Assembly (NCBI RefSeq): GCF_009709675.1
Contig: NZ_WMLB01000027.1
Coordinates: 1-51,738 of the forward strand
DNA length: 51,738 bases
Reading direction: 5' to 3'
From: Agromyces bracchium
Lineage (GTDB): Bacteria > Actinomycetota > Actinomycetes > Actinomycetales > Microbacteriaceae
The first letter of the stretch is position 1; each line of letters opens with the position of its first letter. The notes beneath the pieces are model-generated. The model did no database searches, had not been told where the DNA came from, and saw only the letters and a list, made by a program, of their open reading frames with translations. A program made the position numbers and the translations under genes. Of the stretch, positions 16,082 to 23,914 are shown piece after piece.

Positions 16082-17191
16082 TTGGGCACGGTTGAACCGT
16101 ATTCGAGCGCGGCCGGCAAGAGATACCGAGTGCGCTATCGGAAGCCTGATCATTCGCAGACCACGAAGCGTGGGTTCACGACGAAGAAGGAGGCCGAGCT
16201 GTTTCTGGCCAGCGTCGAGCTGGGCAAGGCAGCCGGGACCTTCATCGATCCCTCGAGCGCTCGTGTCACCATTGCGGCCCTCGGCACCGCGTGGCTGAAG
16301 TCGCAGACTCACCTGAAGCCATCATCGACCGCCGTCGTAGAGTCTGCCTGGCGGCTACATGTCGAGCCAACCTGGGGGCGCATTGCTGTGGCGGACATCC
16401 GCCACAGCAATGTGCAGAACTGGGTCGCGCGGCTGAGTTCCGGCGAGCCGGGACGATCGAAGCCGAAGTCGCCCGCACTTGTGCACCGGTGCTACGGCGT
16501 TCTCGCCGGCATCCTCGACACTGCGGTGAAGGATCGGCGCATCCCGTCGAATCCCGCGCGCGGCGTGGGACTACCTCGAAAGGTGAGCAAGGAGCACGTG
16601 TACCTGACGCACCTCGAAGTCGACCGTCTCGCGGGTGCCTCTGGCGTCCACGCACCACTCATTCGCCTCCTCGCCTACACCGGGCTTCGCTGGGGCGAGG
16701 TCAGTGGCCTCCGTGTAGGGGACGTGGATCTCCGCCGCCGGCGGCTTGCCATAAGTGTTAACGCGGTTCGCGTCGGCGGTCAGGTCGTCGTCGGCACTCC
16801 CAAGACGCACAAGCGGCGCGTCGTGCCCTTCCCAGCGTTCCTCACCGAGCCGCTCGCCGAACGTTGCGCGAACCGAGAGGACGCTGTCCTGGTCTTCCCT
16901 GACAAGTACGGGAACCACCTCACCACGCCCACGGTTCGGGAGAACTCGTGGTTCGATCGAGCGCTCGTGGCCGCCGAGTTGAAGACGATGACCATTCACG
17001 ATCTCAGGCATACGGCCGCGAGTCTGGCGGTCTCGTCTGGCGCCAACGTGAAGGCGGTGCAGCGAATGCTGGGGCACGCCTCGGCAGCGATGACGCTCGA
17101 CACCTACTCGGATCTCTTCGACGACGATCTGGACGCCGTCGCAGTCCGACTGGATGAGGCGGCGTCACGCGCCCTCAGCGCGCTCAACTGA
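16082..17191 (+). CDS. Tyrosine recombinase / phage-type integrase
   Basis: The chosen start is a TTG at 16082 preceded by GGGAGGGG; the longer frame beginning at 15920 adds a basic stretch unlike integrases. The 369-residue product has an N-terminal arm-binding region (KRYRVRYRKPDHSQTTKRGFTTKKEAELFL), a SAM-like core-binding domain (about 65-160) and a catalytic domain with TGLRWGEVSGLR (first Arg), a lysine turn in TPKTHKRRVVP, HDLRHTAAS, GHASAAMTLDTYSDL (His and nucleophile Tyr). All catalytic residues are present. Its position, ending 160 bases from the 3' end of tRNA-Met, shows an element that integrates at that tRNA. A perfect inverted repeat lies inside the gene at 16381. Confidence 0.92.
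   Translation: MGTVEPYSSAAGKRYRVRYRKPDHSQTTKRGFTTKKEAELFLASVELGKAAGTFIDPSSARVTIAALGTAWLKSQTHLKPSSTAVVESAWRLHVEPTWGRIAVADIRHSNVQNWVARLSSGEPGRSKPKSPALVHRCYGVLAGILDTAVKDRRIPSNPARGVGLPRKVSKEHVYLTHLEVDRLAGASGVHAPLIRLLAYTGLRWGEVSGLRVGDVDLRRRRLAISVNAVRVGGQVVVGTPKTHKRRVVPFPAFLTEPLAERCANREDAVLVFPDKYGNHLTTPTVRENSWFDRALVAAELKTMTIHDLRHTAASLAVSSGANVKAVQRMLGHASAAMTLDTYSDLFDDDLDAVAVRLDEAASRALSALN
16381..16412. repeat. Perfect 14-bp inverted repeat inside the integrase gene
   Basis: CATTGCTGTGGCGG (16381-16394) and CCGCCACAGCAATG (16399-16412) are exact reverse complements separated by ACAT, and the stem extends a few bases if G-T pairs are allowed. It encodes IAVADIRHSNVQ in the core-binding domain. A stem this stable in coding sequence is unusual; it could be fortuitous, an mRNA control element or a recombination remnant. 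Confidence 0.9.
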
Positions 17192-17223
17192 CGTGCTCGC
17201 GGGCCGCGAAGTCAGGCATCGTC

Positions 17224-17284
17224 GATCACATCCGCTCACCTGAATCACATTCGATCAGGCTCAGATGTGGTCAGGATGTGGTCA
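17224..17284. repeat. GATGTGGTCA-like repeats next to the tRNA (possible integrase arm sites)
   Basis: GATGTGGTCA occurs twice in tandem at 17264-17273 and 17275-17284, and inverted relatives (GATCACATCC at 17224, AATCACATTC near 17243) lie just upstream. All are between the integrase stop and tRNA-Met, the place where arm-type integrase or excisionase sites are expected. No function is proven. Confidence 0.5.
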
Positions 17285-17350
17285 CGCGACTCGCGACGAG
17301 CGGCTTATGATCGGCCGGAACGGCCTGAGATCCGCGAGATTCTGCTGTTG

Positions 17351-17424
17351 TAGCGAGGGCGGGACTCGAACCCGCGACACCACGATTATGAGCCGTGTGC
17401 TCTAACCACCTGAGCTACCCCGCC
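17351..17424 (-). tRNA. tRNA-Met (anticodon CAT)
   Basis: Reading the minus strand: acceptor GGCGGGG, D-arm TAGCTCAGGTGGTTAGAGCA, anticodon loop CTCATAA, variable GTGTC, T-arm GCGGGTTCGAGTCCCGC, acceptor CCTCGCT plus discriminator A. CCA is not encoded. The CAT anticodon fits elongator Met; an Ile (lysidine-modified) tRNA is the alternative but the sequence looks Met-like. Its 3' end faces the integrase gene and is the likely attachment site. Confidence 0.9.
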
Positions 17425-17433
17425 GCGAGGCTT

Positions 17434-17448
17434 CTCCGGAAACCGGAG
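17434..17448. other. Small hairpin in the tRNA spacer
   Basis: CTCCGG-AAA-CCGGAG is a perfect six-base stem between the two tRNA genes. It is probably a processing or termination signal for tRNA-Thr transcription; no T-run follows. Confidence 0.5.
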
Positions 17449-17455
17449 GAACCAG

Positions 17456-17527
<72 letters not shown>

Positions 17528-17603
17528 AGGTGCCGCTGTCGCGGCAACCACACGAGAATATCACCTCGCAGCGCGTGCGTTAAATCGGCGGCCGGGGCTT
17601 CGA

Positions 17604-18167
17604 TCAGAGGCTCGACGGCACGCCCGACGTGTATGCGGCGCCCGCGAAGACGGCCACGAAGAAGAGCACGTAGAGCACGATGCCGATCAGCATTCCGATG
17701 CCCAGGACGTAGCCGAAGATGAGGCCCGTCAGCGCGGCGCCGGCGCCCTGCTCGCCGGTGCGACGGATCTGCGAGCGGGCGATGTGGCCGCACACGATCG
17801 CGGCGACCGAGCTGAGCGGGCCGAGGAGCAGCGCGCCGAGCCCGAGCCCGAACGCGACCCACGCCAGCACGTTCTGCGGGGCGGTGACGGGTGGAACCCA
17901 GGGGGCGGGCGCGGCGGGATACCCGGATCCGGCCGCCGGGGCGCCGTAAACGCCATAGGTCGGCGCGCCGTATGCAGAGACGGCAGAGGCGGATGCCACG
18001 GGGCCGGGCGCCGCCGGGCCGGTCGCCACTGGGGCGGATGCCACGGGGCCGGGCGCCGCAGGCGCCACGAGCGGCGCCGTGCCGTACGGCAGCGTCGGAG
18101 CCTCGGGCTGCGCCACGGGCGGGGCCGGAGGCGCGGGCGGGAGGGGCGGGGGCGTCTGGGCGCTCAT
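17604..18167 (-). CDS. DUF4190 small membrane protein with proline-rich head
   Basis: Of several in-frame starts I took the ATG at 18167 (MSAQTPPPLPPAPP), giving 187 residues. Residues 1-100 are Pro/Ala/Gly-rich and low-complexity (YGAPTYGVYGAPAAG). Residues 108-185 have two hydrophobic stretches, NVLAWVAFGLGLGALLLGPLSSVAAIVCGHIARSQI and GAALTGLIFGYVLGIGMLIGIVLYVLFFVAVF, as in DUF4190 proteins of actinobacteria. The function of the family is not known. It is transcribed toward the tRNAs and divergently from the STAND-BTAD regulator, with a 249-base shared upstream region in which I see no clear promoter. Confidence 0.75.
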   Translation of the reverse strand: MSAQTPPPLPPAPPAPPVAQPEAPTLPYGTAPLVAPAAPGPVASAPVATGPAAPGPVASASAVSAYGAPTYGVYGAPAAGSGYPAAPAPWVPPVTAPQNVLAWVAFGLGLGALLLGPLSSVAAIVCGHIARSQIRRTGEQGAGAALTGLIFGYVLGIGMLIGIVLYVLFFVAVFAGAAYTSGVPSSL

Positions 18168-18416
18168 GGCGGGGCTGCTCCGGTTCGGGTGCGGGGAGGT
18201 GGGTCCGGCCGCCATGCTATCGCCCGAGCGACCGCGGATCGAGGCATCCGTCGCCGCGAGCGGGAACGCACTCGTCGACCGACGACAGGACTTCAGGGAC
18301 CGCACGGAGGCGACCGAGCCGGCACCCCGGTACGCAGGAAGCGGAACATCGACCATGCCGTGATTGCGGACCGGGGATCCGTTGCGGGAGCATGGCGAGG
18401 GAACCGGCAGTGCACC

Positions 18417-20885
18417 ATGGCGAGCACGGGACACGACGCGCGGCCGCCCGGGGGGAGGATCCCGGGTCGGTTGATCTCCCGCCTGCTCGCCGGCCGCGTG
18501 TTCGTCGTCGCGCCCGTCGGCGCGGGCAAGTCCACGCTCCTCGCGCGGCTCGAATCCGAACTCGGCGGCACCGCGGTCGTCCCCGTCGACGCCACCTTCG
18601 GCGACCCCGGGCGACTGCGGGCGGCGATCGCGGATGCCTCGGCCGACGGCGCGACGACCATTGCGCTCGACGACGTCGAGTCCGTGCTCGGCACGCCCGC
18701 CGAGCCGCTGCTCGCGAGCCTGGTCGGCAGTCGAGAACGGATGCCGCGGCTCGTGCTCGCCTCACGGGTGCCATTGCCACCGATGATTGTCCATGCGGCG
18801 GCCGACCGGACCGCGACGATCACCGCGCCCGAGCTCGCATTGCGCATCGACGAGGTCGCGGTGCGGTTCGCCGAGGTCGTCGGCCGGCCGCTCGGTCTCG
18901 GCTGCGCGTCGCGGGTCGTCCGCGAGACGGCGGGCTGGCCCGCACTCGTCGAGTTGCTGGCGCAGCGCGCCCGCCGGGTCGACCCCGACGCCCTCGAGGC
19001 GATGGTCGAGTCCGACCTGGCGACCGACTTCGCCGCCGGAACCCTCGAGGCCGCGATCGAGGCGCTGCCGCTGGATCTGCAACGATCCCTCGAGGAGGTC
19101 GGCCCGCTGCCGCGGCTCGAGTTCGCCGCGTGCGCGCGGGTGCTCGGGGCATCCGCCGCCGGCCGACTGCTCAGTGCGATGGAGGCGGGGGCCGTCATGC
19201 ACGAGGTCGTCCTCGGCCGTCGCATCCTGCCGCCGGTGTTCCGGCGCCACCTCGCGGCGTGCCGCGCGCTCGCGGCCGGCGCCGTTGCCGACACCGACGT
19301 CGACGCTCGGGCGGCGATGGTGATCCCGCCGTCCGCCGCCGCTGCGGTGACCCGGACGGCACCCGCGGCGCCCACCGCCCCCGCCGACGCCGCACCCGCA
19401 CCGCCGCGCTCGCCGGCGCCCGTCGGCGACCCGTTCGACGCGGCCCTCGCGCGCCTGCGCCGCGGCGACGTCGTCGGGGCGATCCCGTTCCTCCGCCGCA
19501 TCGTCGACGGCGGCGACCCGTCGCAGGCGCGCGCGGCGCGCCTCGCGCTGCTCGTCATCCGCGAGCCGATCGCCCCGAGCGACCAGACGCTCGACGCGCT
19601 GGCGGCGCTCGAACGCGAGTGCGTCGAGTCGGCGGACCCGCGGCTGGCGCGCCTCTGCCAGGGAGCGATCGCGGCGATCGCGGGCCTGCCGCACGCCGCG
19701 GTGCGCTCGGTCGTCGCGTCGGCCGACGCAGATCGGGACGCGCTGGCCGCGGCGGCGGTCTCGGGCATCGACCTCGTCGTGCGGATCCGCCGCGGGCAGG
19801 CGACGAGCGCCGACACGTCGGCCGTCGCCGACCGGTTCGACCGGCTCGGCCACGCGGATGTCGCGGCCTGGGCGAGGTCGTGCGGCGCGCTCGCCGCAGC
19901 GGCATCGGGTTCGACGCACACGCGCGAGCTCATCGTCGAGGCCGACGGGTGCGTGCGGGCGTCCGGAGTCGAGGGTGCCCACGCGCTGCTCGAGATCGCG
20001 CAGGCCCTGGCACCCGAACGAGCGAGCGCGTCTGCGGGCACGCGTGCCGCGTGGCGCCGTCGCGCGCTCGACACCGGGTTGCCCCGACTGCCCTCGCTCG
20101 TCGCCGACGCCGTCGCGCGGCAGCCGCACCCCGCCGACGGTGGATGGGGCGGGGCCACCGGTTCGCGCCTTCCGCGCCTGACGGTGCAGTGCTTCGGGGG
20201 CTTCCACCTGCGCGCCGACGGCGCCGAGATCGACCTCCGGCGGGTGCGACCGCAGGCCCGCGCCCTCCTCCGGATGCTCGCGCTCAACTCGGGCGCCCCC
20301 GTCCACCGCGAGCTCATCGCCGACATCCTCTGGGGCGACCTCGGCACCGACTCGGCGGTGCACGCGCTGCACGTGAGCGTGTCGAGCCTGCGGCGCGCAC
20401 TCCCCCGCCCGCGCGCCGACGAGGACAGCTCGATCGTCGAACGCGTCGGCGAGGCGTACCGGCTCGGCATCGTCGATCGTCGCGACTGCGACCTCGCCGA
20501 CTTCGACGACCACCTCGCGGATGCCGCGGCGGCCAAGCGTCGACGCGATGCGGAGTCGACGGCGCACGACCTCCGGGCCGCGCTCGACCGGTACACGGGC
20601 GACGTACTCCCCGAGGACGGCCCGGCCGAGTGGGTGACCGGCGCTCGGGAGCGCTACCGGCTGCGCGCGTCCGAGGCCGCGGCCTCGCTCGCACACCTCG
20701 AACTCCGCCTGGGCTCCGCGCGCGCCGCGGTCGAGACGGCGACCAGGGCGGTCGAGATCAACCCGTGGCTCGACGAGGCGTGGCGCACGCTCGTCGAGGT
20801 GCAGCGCCGCTCCGGCGACGTGCTCGCCGCCGAACGCGCGGCCGAGGGGTATCGCCGCATGCGGGTCGAGCTGGGGGTCGACTGA
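18417..20885 (+). CDS. STAND ATPase with C-terminal BTAD/SARP-like domain, probable eCIS regulator
   Basis: The 822-residue protein starts with ATG at 18417, the last reasonable start before the ATPase domain. Residues 20-300 form a MalT-like STAND NTPase (Walker A APVGAGKST near 31-40, Walker B TIALDDVES near 81-89). The middle (about 310-560) is Ala-rich and helical, probably TPR-like. From 582 come the winged helix (LTVQCFGGFHLRADGAEIDLRRVRPQARALLRMLAL...ILWGDLG) and the bacterial transcriptional activator domain (about 690-822, WLDEAWRTLVEVQRRSGDVLAAERAAEGYRRMRVELGV), the pair typical of SARP/AfsR regulators, here placed C-terminally. It converges on the end of the eCIS operon, and such regulators often accompany actinobacterial eCIS loci, so control of the cluster is inferred. 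Confidence 0.82.
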   Translation: MASTGHDARPPGGRIPGRLISRLLAGRVFVVAPVGAGKSTLLARLESELGGTAVVPVDATFGDPGRLRAAIADASADGATTIALDDVESVLGTPAEPLLASLVGSRERMPRLVLASRVPLPPMIVHAAADRTATITAPELALRIDEVAVRFAEVVGRPLGLGCASRVVRETAGWPALVELLAQRARRVDPDALEAMVESDLATDFAAGTLEAAIEALPLDLQRSLEEVGPLPRLEFAACARVLGASAAGRLLSAMEAGAVMHEVVLGRRILPPVFRRHLAACRALAAGAVADTDVDARAAMVIPPSAAAAVTRTAPAAPTAPADAAPAPPRSPAPVGDPFDAALARLRRGDVVGAIPFLRRIVDGGDPSQARAARLALLVIREPIAPSDQTLDALAALERECVESADPRLARLCQGAIAAIAGLPHAAVRSVVASADADRDALAAAAVSGIDLVVRIRRGQATSADTSAVADRFDRLGHADVAAWARSCGALAAAASGSTHTRELIVEADGCVRASGVEGAHALLEIAQALAPERASASAGTRAAWRRRALDTGLPRLPSLVADAVARQPHPADGGWGGATGSRLPRLTVQCFGGFHLRADGAEIDLRRVRPQARALLRMLALNSGAPVHRELIADILWGDLGTDSAVHALHVSVSSLRRALPRPRADEDSSIVERVGEAYRLGIVDRRDCDLADFDDHLADAAAAKRRRDAESTAHDLRAALDRYTGDVLPEDGPAEWVTGARERYRLRASEAAASLAHLELRLGSARAAVETATRAVEINPWLDEAWRTLVEVQRRSGDVLAAERAAEGYRRMRVELGVD

Positions 20886-20969
20886 GCGGGCCGGCAGGGG
20901 CAAGGCCGGCGGCGCGGCATCCGCTCGACGGGTTCGCCCCACAGCCCGGCCGACAGCCCGGCCGGCGGC

Positions 20970-21539
20970 TCAGCCCGCGACCACCACGGTCAGCTCGACG
21001 GGCAGGTGCGCCGGCACCACGGCCGCCGCGACCCGCTCGAGGCGCCGCTCGAGTTCGGCCCGGTCGCCCTTCGGCACCGTGATCGTGATCGCGAGGCGCA
21101 ATTCGTCGGAGCCCGGCAGCGGAGCCCCCGGCGTGGGCGACCACGCCGTCGCCCCCGACTCCTCGAGCTCGACCTCGGCGTCGGGCCCGGCCGCCAGCCG
21201 CAGCGCCCCGCGGATACCGTCGGGCGTCCCCGCGCGACGGTGCAACGCCGCGGCCCCGGCGACGATCGAGCGCCGCTGCTCCTCCGACCACGCGTCGTCG
21301 AGCGCGACGTCGACCCACCCCGCGAGCCAGTCGAGGAAGTCGGCGGGGGCGTACTCCGGCCGGACGTAGGAGTCCAGGCTGTCGAGCACCGCGTAGACCG
21401 GCGCGATCGAGTCGTCGAACGCGCGGATCCACTGCATGAGGAACTGGTCCTCCTGCAGGATCCCCGGCAGCCGCGAACCGATCGGCACCGGGTTCGCCAG
21501 CGGCTGCCGGTTGATGCGATCGTGCACGATTCCGCGCAT
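20970..21539 (-). CDS. Phage tail-like baseplate protein (TIGR02242-like)
   Basis: The 189-residue product begins two bases beyond the stop of the baseplate-J-like gene. LPGILQEDQFLMQWIRAFDDSIAPVYAVLDSLDSYVRPEYAPADFLDWLAGWVDVALDDAWSEEQRRSIVAGAAALHRRAGTPDGIRGAL is the hallmark of TIGR02242 phage tail-like proteins: the DFLDWLAGWVD and RRxGTxxGI segments. In eCIS loci this follows the Afp11-like baseplate protein and is thought to build the outer baseplate or fibre attachment. It is the last gene of the minus-strand run; 84 bases separate it from the convergent regulator. The C-terminal half is less conserved. Confidence 0.82.
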   Translation of the reverse strand: MRGIVHDRINRQPLANPVPIGSRLPGILQEDQFLMQWIRAFDDSIAPVYAVLDSLDSYVRPEYAPADFLDWLAGWVDVALDDAWSEEQRRSIVAGAAALHRRAGTPDGIRGALRLAAGPDAEVELEESGATAWSPTPGAPLPGSDELRLAITITVPKGDRAELERRLERVAAAVVPAHLPVELTVVVAG

Positions 21540-21541
21540 GG

Positions 21542-23485
21542 TCACACCCCCGACGTCACCCGGATGCTGTGCCCGAAGCCGTGCACGAGCGAGGTCGGTC
21601 CGAGGATGATCCGCTGCACCGGCTCGCCGCGCTCGCCCGTGACCGGGTCCGCCTCGAAGAGCAGCACCTCCTCGACCAGCTCCGCACCGGGCAGGGACTG
21701 CAGAACCGCGTACACCTCGCCCGCGAGCACCGGGCGACCGAACGGCCATCCGTTGCCGTCGTTGCCGCCCCGGATCGGGTCGAAGTGCCGGTACAGCGTC
21801 GCGAGCGCCTCGGCCTGCAGCCGCTTGACGGCCACCCTGGGCCGCGCGACCATCTGCGCCGCCACGATCACACCGCGGTACTCGGGCGGCTCGATGACGA
21901 GGCGCGTGCCGGCGATCCGCCGCATCTCGAGGTCGTCGGAGATCGCCTCGAGCAGCTCCGGGCCGGGCTGGAGGTCGGCGTAGTCGATCCGCCCGTCCGG
22001 GCCGACCGCGACGGTGGGCACGACGAGGAGCCGGACCCCGGCGCCGCCGCCGTCGTCGACCGGGAACGCCTGCGTCCGGCCGACGCCCGGCGCAGCGCGC
22101 TTGGCGAGCTGCTCGAAGTCGCCGAGCGTCACCGCGCGGTCGCGCGTCCGCAGCACGAGCGGGCCGCGCACCTTCGCCTCGTCGATGGTCTCGGCGTCGG
22201 TGCCGTCGTGCGCCGCCTTCCGGTTCACCGCCCCCTTCACGAACGGCACCGTCGAACGGAGCACCGACAGGCTGCCCGCCGAGACGTTCCCGTCGCGGCC
22301 TCCTCCGACGCGATACCGCGGCACGCGCAGGGGCGCGCCCTTCGGCGGCACCGCGCCGTAGCGGCGGAGGCTCCCGTCGGGCTCGCGCACCGCGGGCGGG
22401 AACGACACCGTGCCCGTCGAACGATCGACGACGACGTGCCGGTCGGTCTCGCCGGACCCGGCGAACGAGTCGACCTCGGCCCACTCCTGCCATCCGCTCC
22501 CCGAGCCGACCTCGACGACGAACGCGTCGCCGTCGTCGACGACGGGCCGCTTCTCGAGCGAGAACGCCTGCCCGGGCACGCCCTCGGAGAGTCCGAGGAT
22601 CTCCTCGTCGATCGTCCGTGCGTGCAGCGCGACGGCGACGCCGCCGACCGTGTCAGCCGACGCCTCGCGCACGAGCGGCGGTTGCTTGTACTTCGGTACG
22701 CCTTCCTCGCGTTCGACGATGCGGCACCTGATCCATCCGGCGTTCTCGTCGCCGATGACGGATGCCACGTGGTCGCGGCCGACGATCACCCGCACCTCGC
22801 CGGCCTGGTTGAGGCCCCCCGTGTGATCCACGACGAGGTCGCAGGCCGACCATCCGGAGCCGTTCCACGACTCCCACACGATCGGCGGATCGAGCGGATC
22901 GACGCCGACGCCGCGGACGGCGCAGTCGAGCCGGATGGCGATCGCGAGACCCGGGGCCGGCTGGTCGAGGCCGATCAGGAGCTCGTCGCCGATCTTCGGC
23001 GGCGTCGAGAAGGCCTCGATCGGGTCCGAACGGAGCCGCGGCCCGCGGATCGTCGTCGCGTCGCCCGATCGGGTGCCCACGTGCGCGAGCTTCCGCGGCG
23101 GGATCTGCAGCTCGTCGGTGGTCTGGAACACCACGGACTCGGTCTGCTCGTTCCGGGGCGTGCCGACCTCGGTGCGCGCCGGCACCACGACGGTGTCGGT
23201 GCGCGGCGCCGCGAGCCACATGACGACGTCGGCAGTGGCGGGGGTCGGCGGGTAGAGCGAGGTCCCGATCAGGTCGAGGAAGGCGACGTAGAGCTTGTCG
23301 GGCACGCGGTTGAGGCGGTAGAAGAGCTCGTCGGTCATGTAGGCGAACGCCTCGATCAGCGTGACACCGGGATCCGAGACGTTGTGGTCCGACCAGTCGG
23401 GGCAGCGCAGCGCGACGAGCCGTTTCGCGTCGTCGACGAGGTCCTGGAACCGTCGGTCGTCGAGGTTGGGTGCTGGCAGGCTCAT
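21542..23485 (-). CDS. Putative baseplate assembly protein (Afp11/Cis11, gpJ-like)
   Basis: The 647-residue protein starts MSLPAPNLDDRRFQDLVDDAKRLVALRCPDWSDHNVSDPGVTLIEAFAYMTDELFYRLNRVPDKLYVAFLDLIG, the very recognisable opening of TIGR02243/Afp11-like baseplate proteins (CPxWxDxNxSDPGxTLIE). A long middle region is beta-rich, and the end carries a gpJ-like section (LRTRDRAVTLGDFEQLAKRAAPGVGRTQAF). It forms wedge arms around the spike in contractile particles. The start overlaps the stop of the gp25-like gene by four bases (ATGA), and the tail-like gene follows directly, so the three are coupled. Confidence 0.88.
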   Translation of the reverse strand: MSLPAPNLDDRRFQDLVDDAKRLVALRCPDWSDHNVSDPGVTLIEAFAYMTDELFYRLNRVPDKLYVAFLDLIGTSLYPPTPATADVVMWLAAPRTDTVVVPARTEVGTPRNEQTESVVFQTTDELQIPPRKLAHVGTRSGDATTIRGPRLRSDPIEAFSTPPKIGDELLIGLDQPAPGLAIAIRLDCAVRGVGVDPLDPPIVWESWNGSGWSACDLVVDHTGGLNQAGEVRVIVGRDHVASVIGDENAGWIRCRIVEREEGVPKYKQPPLVREASADTVGGVAVALHARTIDEEILGLSEGVPGQAFSLEKRPVVDDGDAFVVEVGSGSGWQEWAEVDSFAGSGETDRHVVVDRSTGTVSFPPAVREPDGSLRRYGAVPPKGAPLRVPRYRVGGGRDGNVSAGSLSVLRSTVPFVKGAVNRKAAHDGTDAETIDEAKVRGPLVLRTRDRAVTLGDFEQLAKRAAPGVGRTQAFPVDDGGGAGVRLLVVPTVAVGPDGRIDYADLQPGPELLEAISDDLEMRRIAGTRLVIEPPEYRGVIVAAQMVARPRVAVKRLQAEALATLYRHFDPIRGGNDGNGWPFGRPVLAGEVYAVLQSLPGAELVEEVLLFEADPVTGERGEPVQRIILGPTSLVHGFGHSIRVTSGV

Positions 23486-23895
23486 GATGTCGCCTCCGAT
23501 GCGCGCTCGGGAATCACGTAGAACGGGAAGACGAGGTTGCGCGGGTCGTTCGAACCGCGGATGGAGTAGCCGATGTCGATCAGGAGCAGGCCCTCGTCGG
23601 CGCGCACGAACGACACCGCCACGCGCGTGACGTCGATCCGGGGCTCCCACTGGCGCAGTGCCGTGCGCACGGCATCGCCCACCGCGCCGGCCGTCGCGGC
23701 ATCCGCCGGTGCGAACGCGTACTCGTGCACGGCGCACCCGAACTCCGGCCGCATGGGCCGCTCGCCGGGCGAGGTCGCGAGGATCAGGCGGATGCTCTCC
23801 TCGATCTCGCGGTCGCCCGACGAGAGGGCGATGCGCCCGCCCGTGTCGGCATGGACGGGGTACGACCATCCCCGTCCGACGAACTCCTGCGACAT
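23482..23895 (-). CDS. gp25-like baseplate wedge protein (GPW/gp25 family)
   Basis: The 137-residue protein fits the GPW/gp25 family: EFVGRGWSYPVH...GRIALSSGDREIEESIRLILATSPGERPMRPEFGCAVHEYAFAP, with the conserved G-x-G-W-x-x-P, the I-x-x-I-L-x-T-x-x-G-E-R-x-M-x-P-x-F-G motif, then YSIRGSNDPRNLVFPFYV. In T4 the homologue gp25 sits at the inner wedge and starts sheath assembly; in eCIS it is Cis9. It lies between spike and Afp11-like genes, overlapping the latter by four bases. Confidence 0.92.
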   Translation of the reverse strand: MSQEFVGRGWSYPVHADTGGRIALSSGDREIEESIRLILATSPGERPMRPEFGCAVHEYAFAPADAATAGAVGDAVRTALRQWEPRIDVTRVAVSFVRADEGLLLIDIGYSIRGSNDPRNLVFPFYVIPERASEATS

Positions 23896-23914
23896 CCCGA
23901 CCTCCGACTGGCAC

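Noticed and set aside
17891..21082. A plus-strand frame of about 1060 codons overlapping the STAND-BTAD gene
   Set aside because: Arg/Pro/Ala-rich low-complexity translation in another frame; the Walker and BTAD motifs are in the frame starting at 18417.
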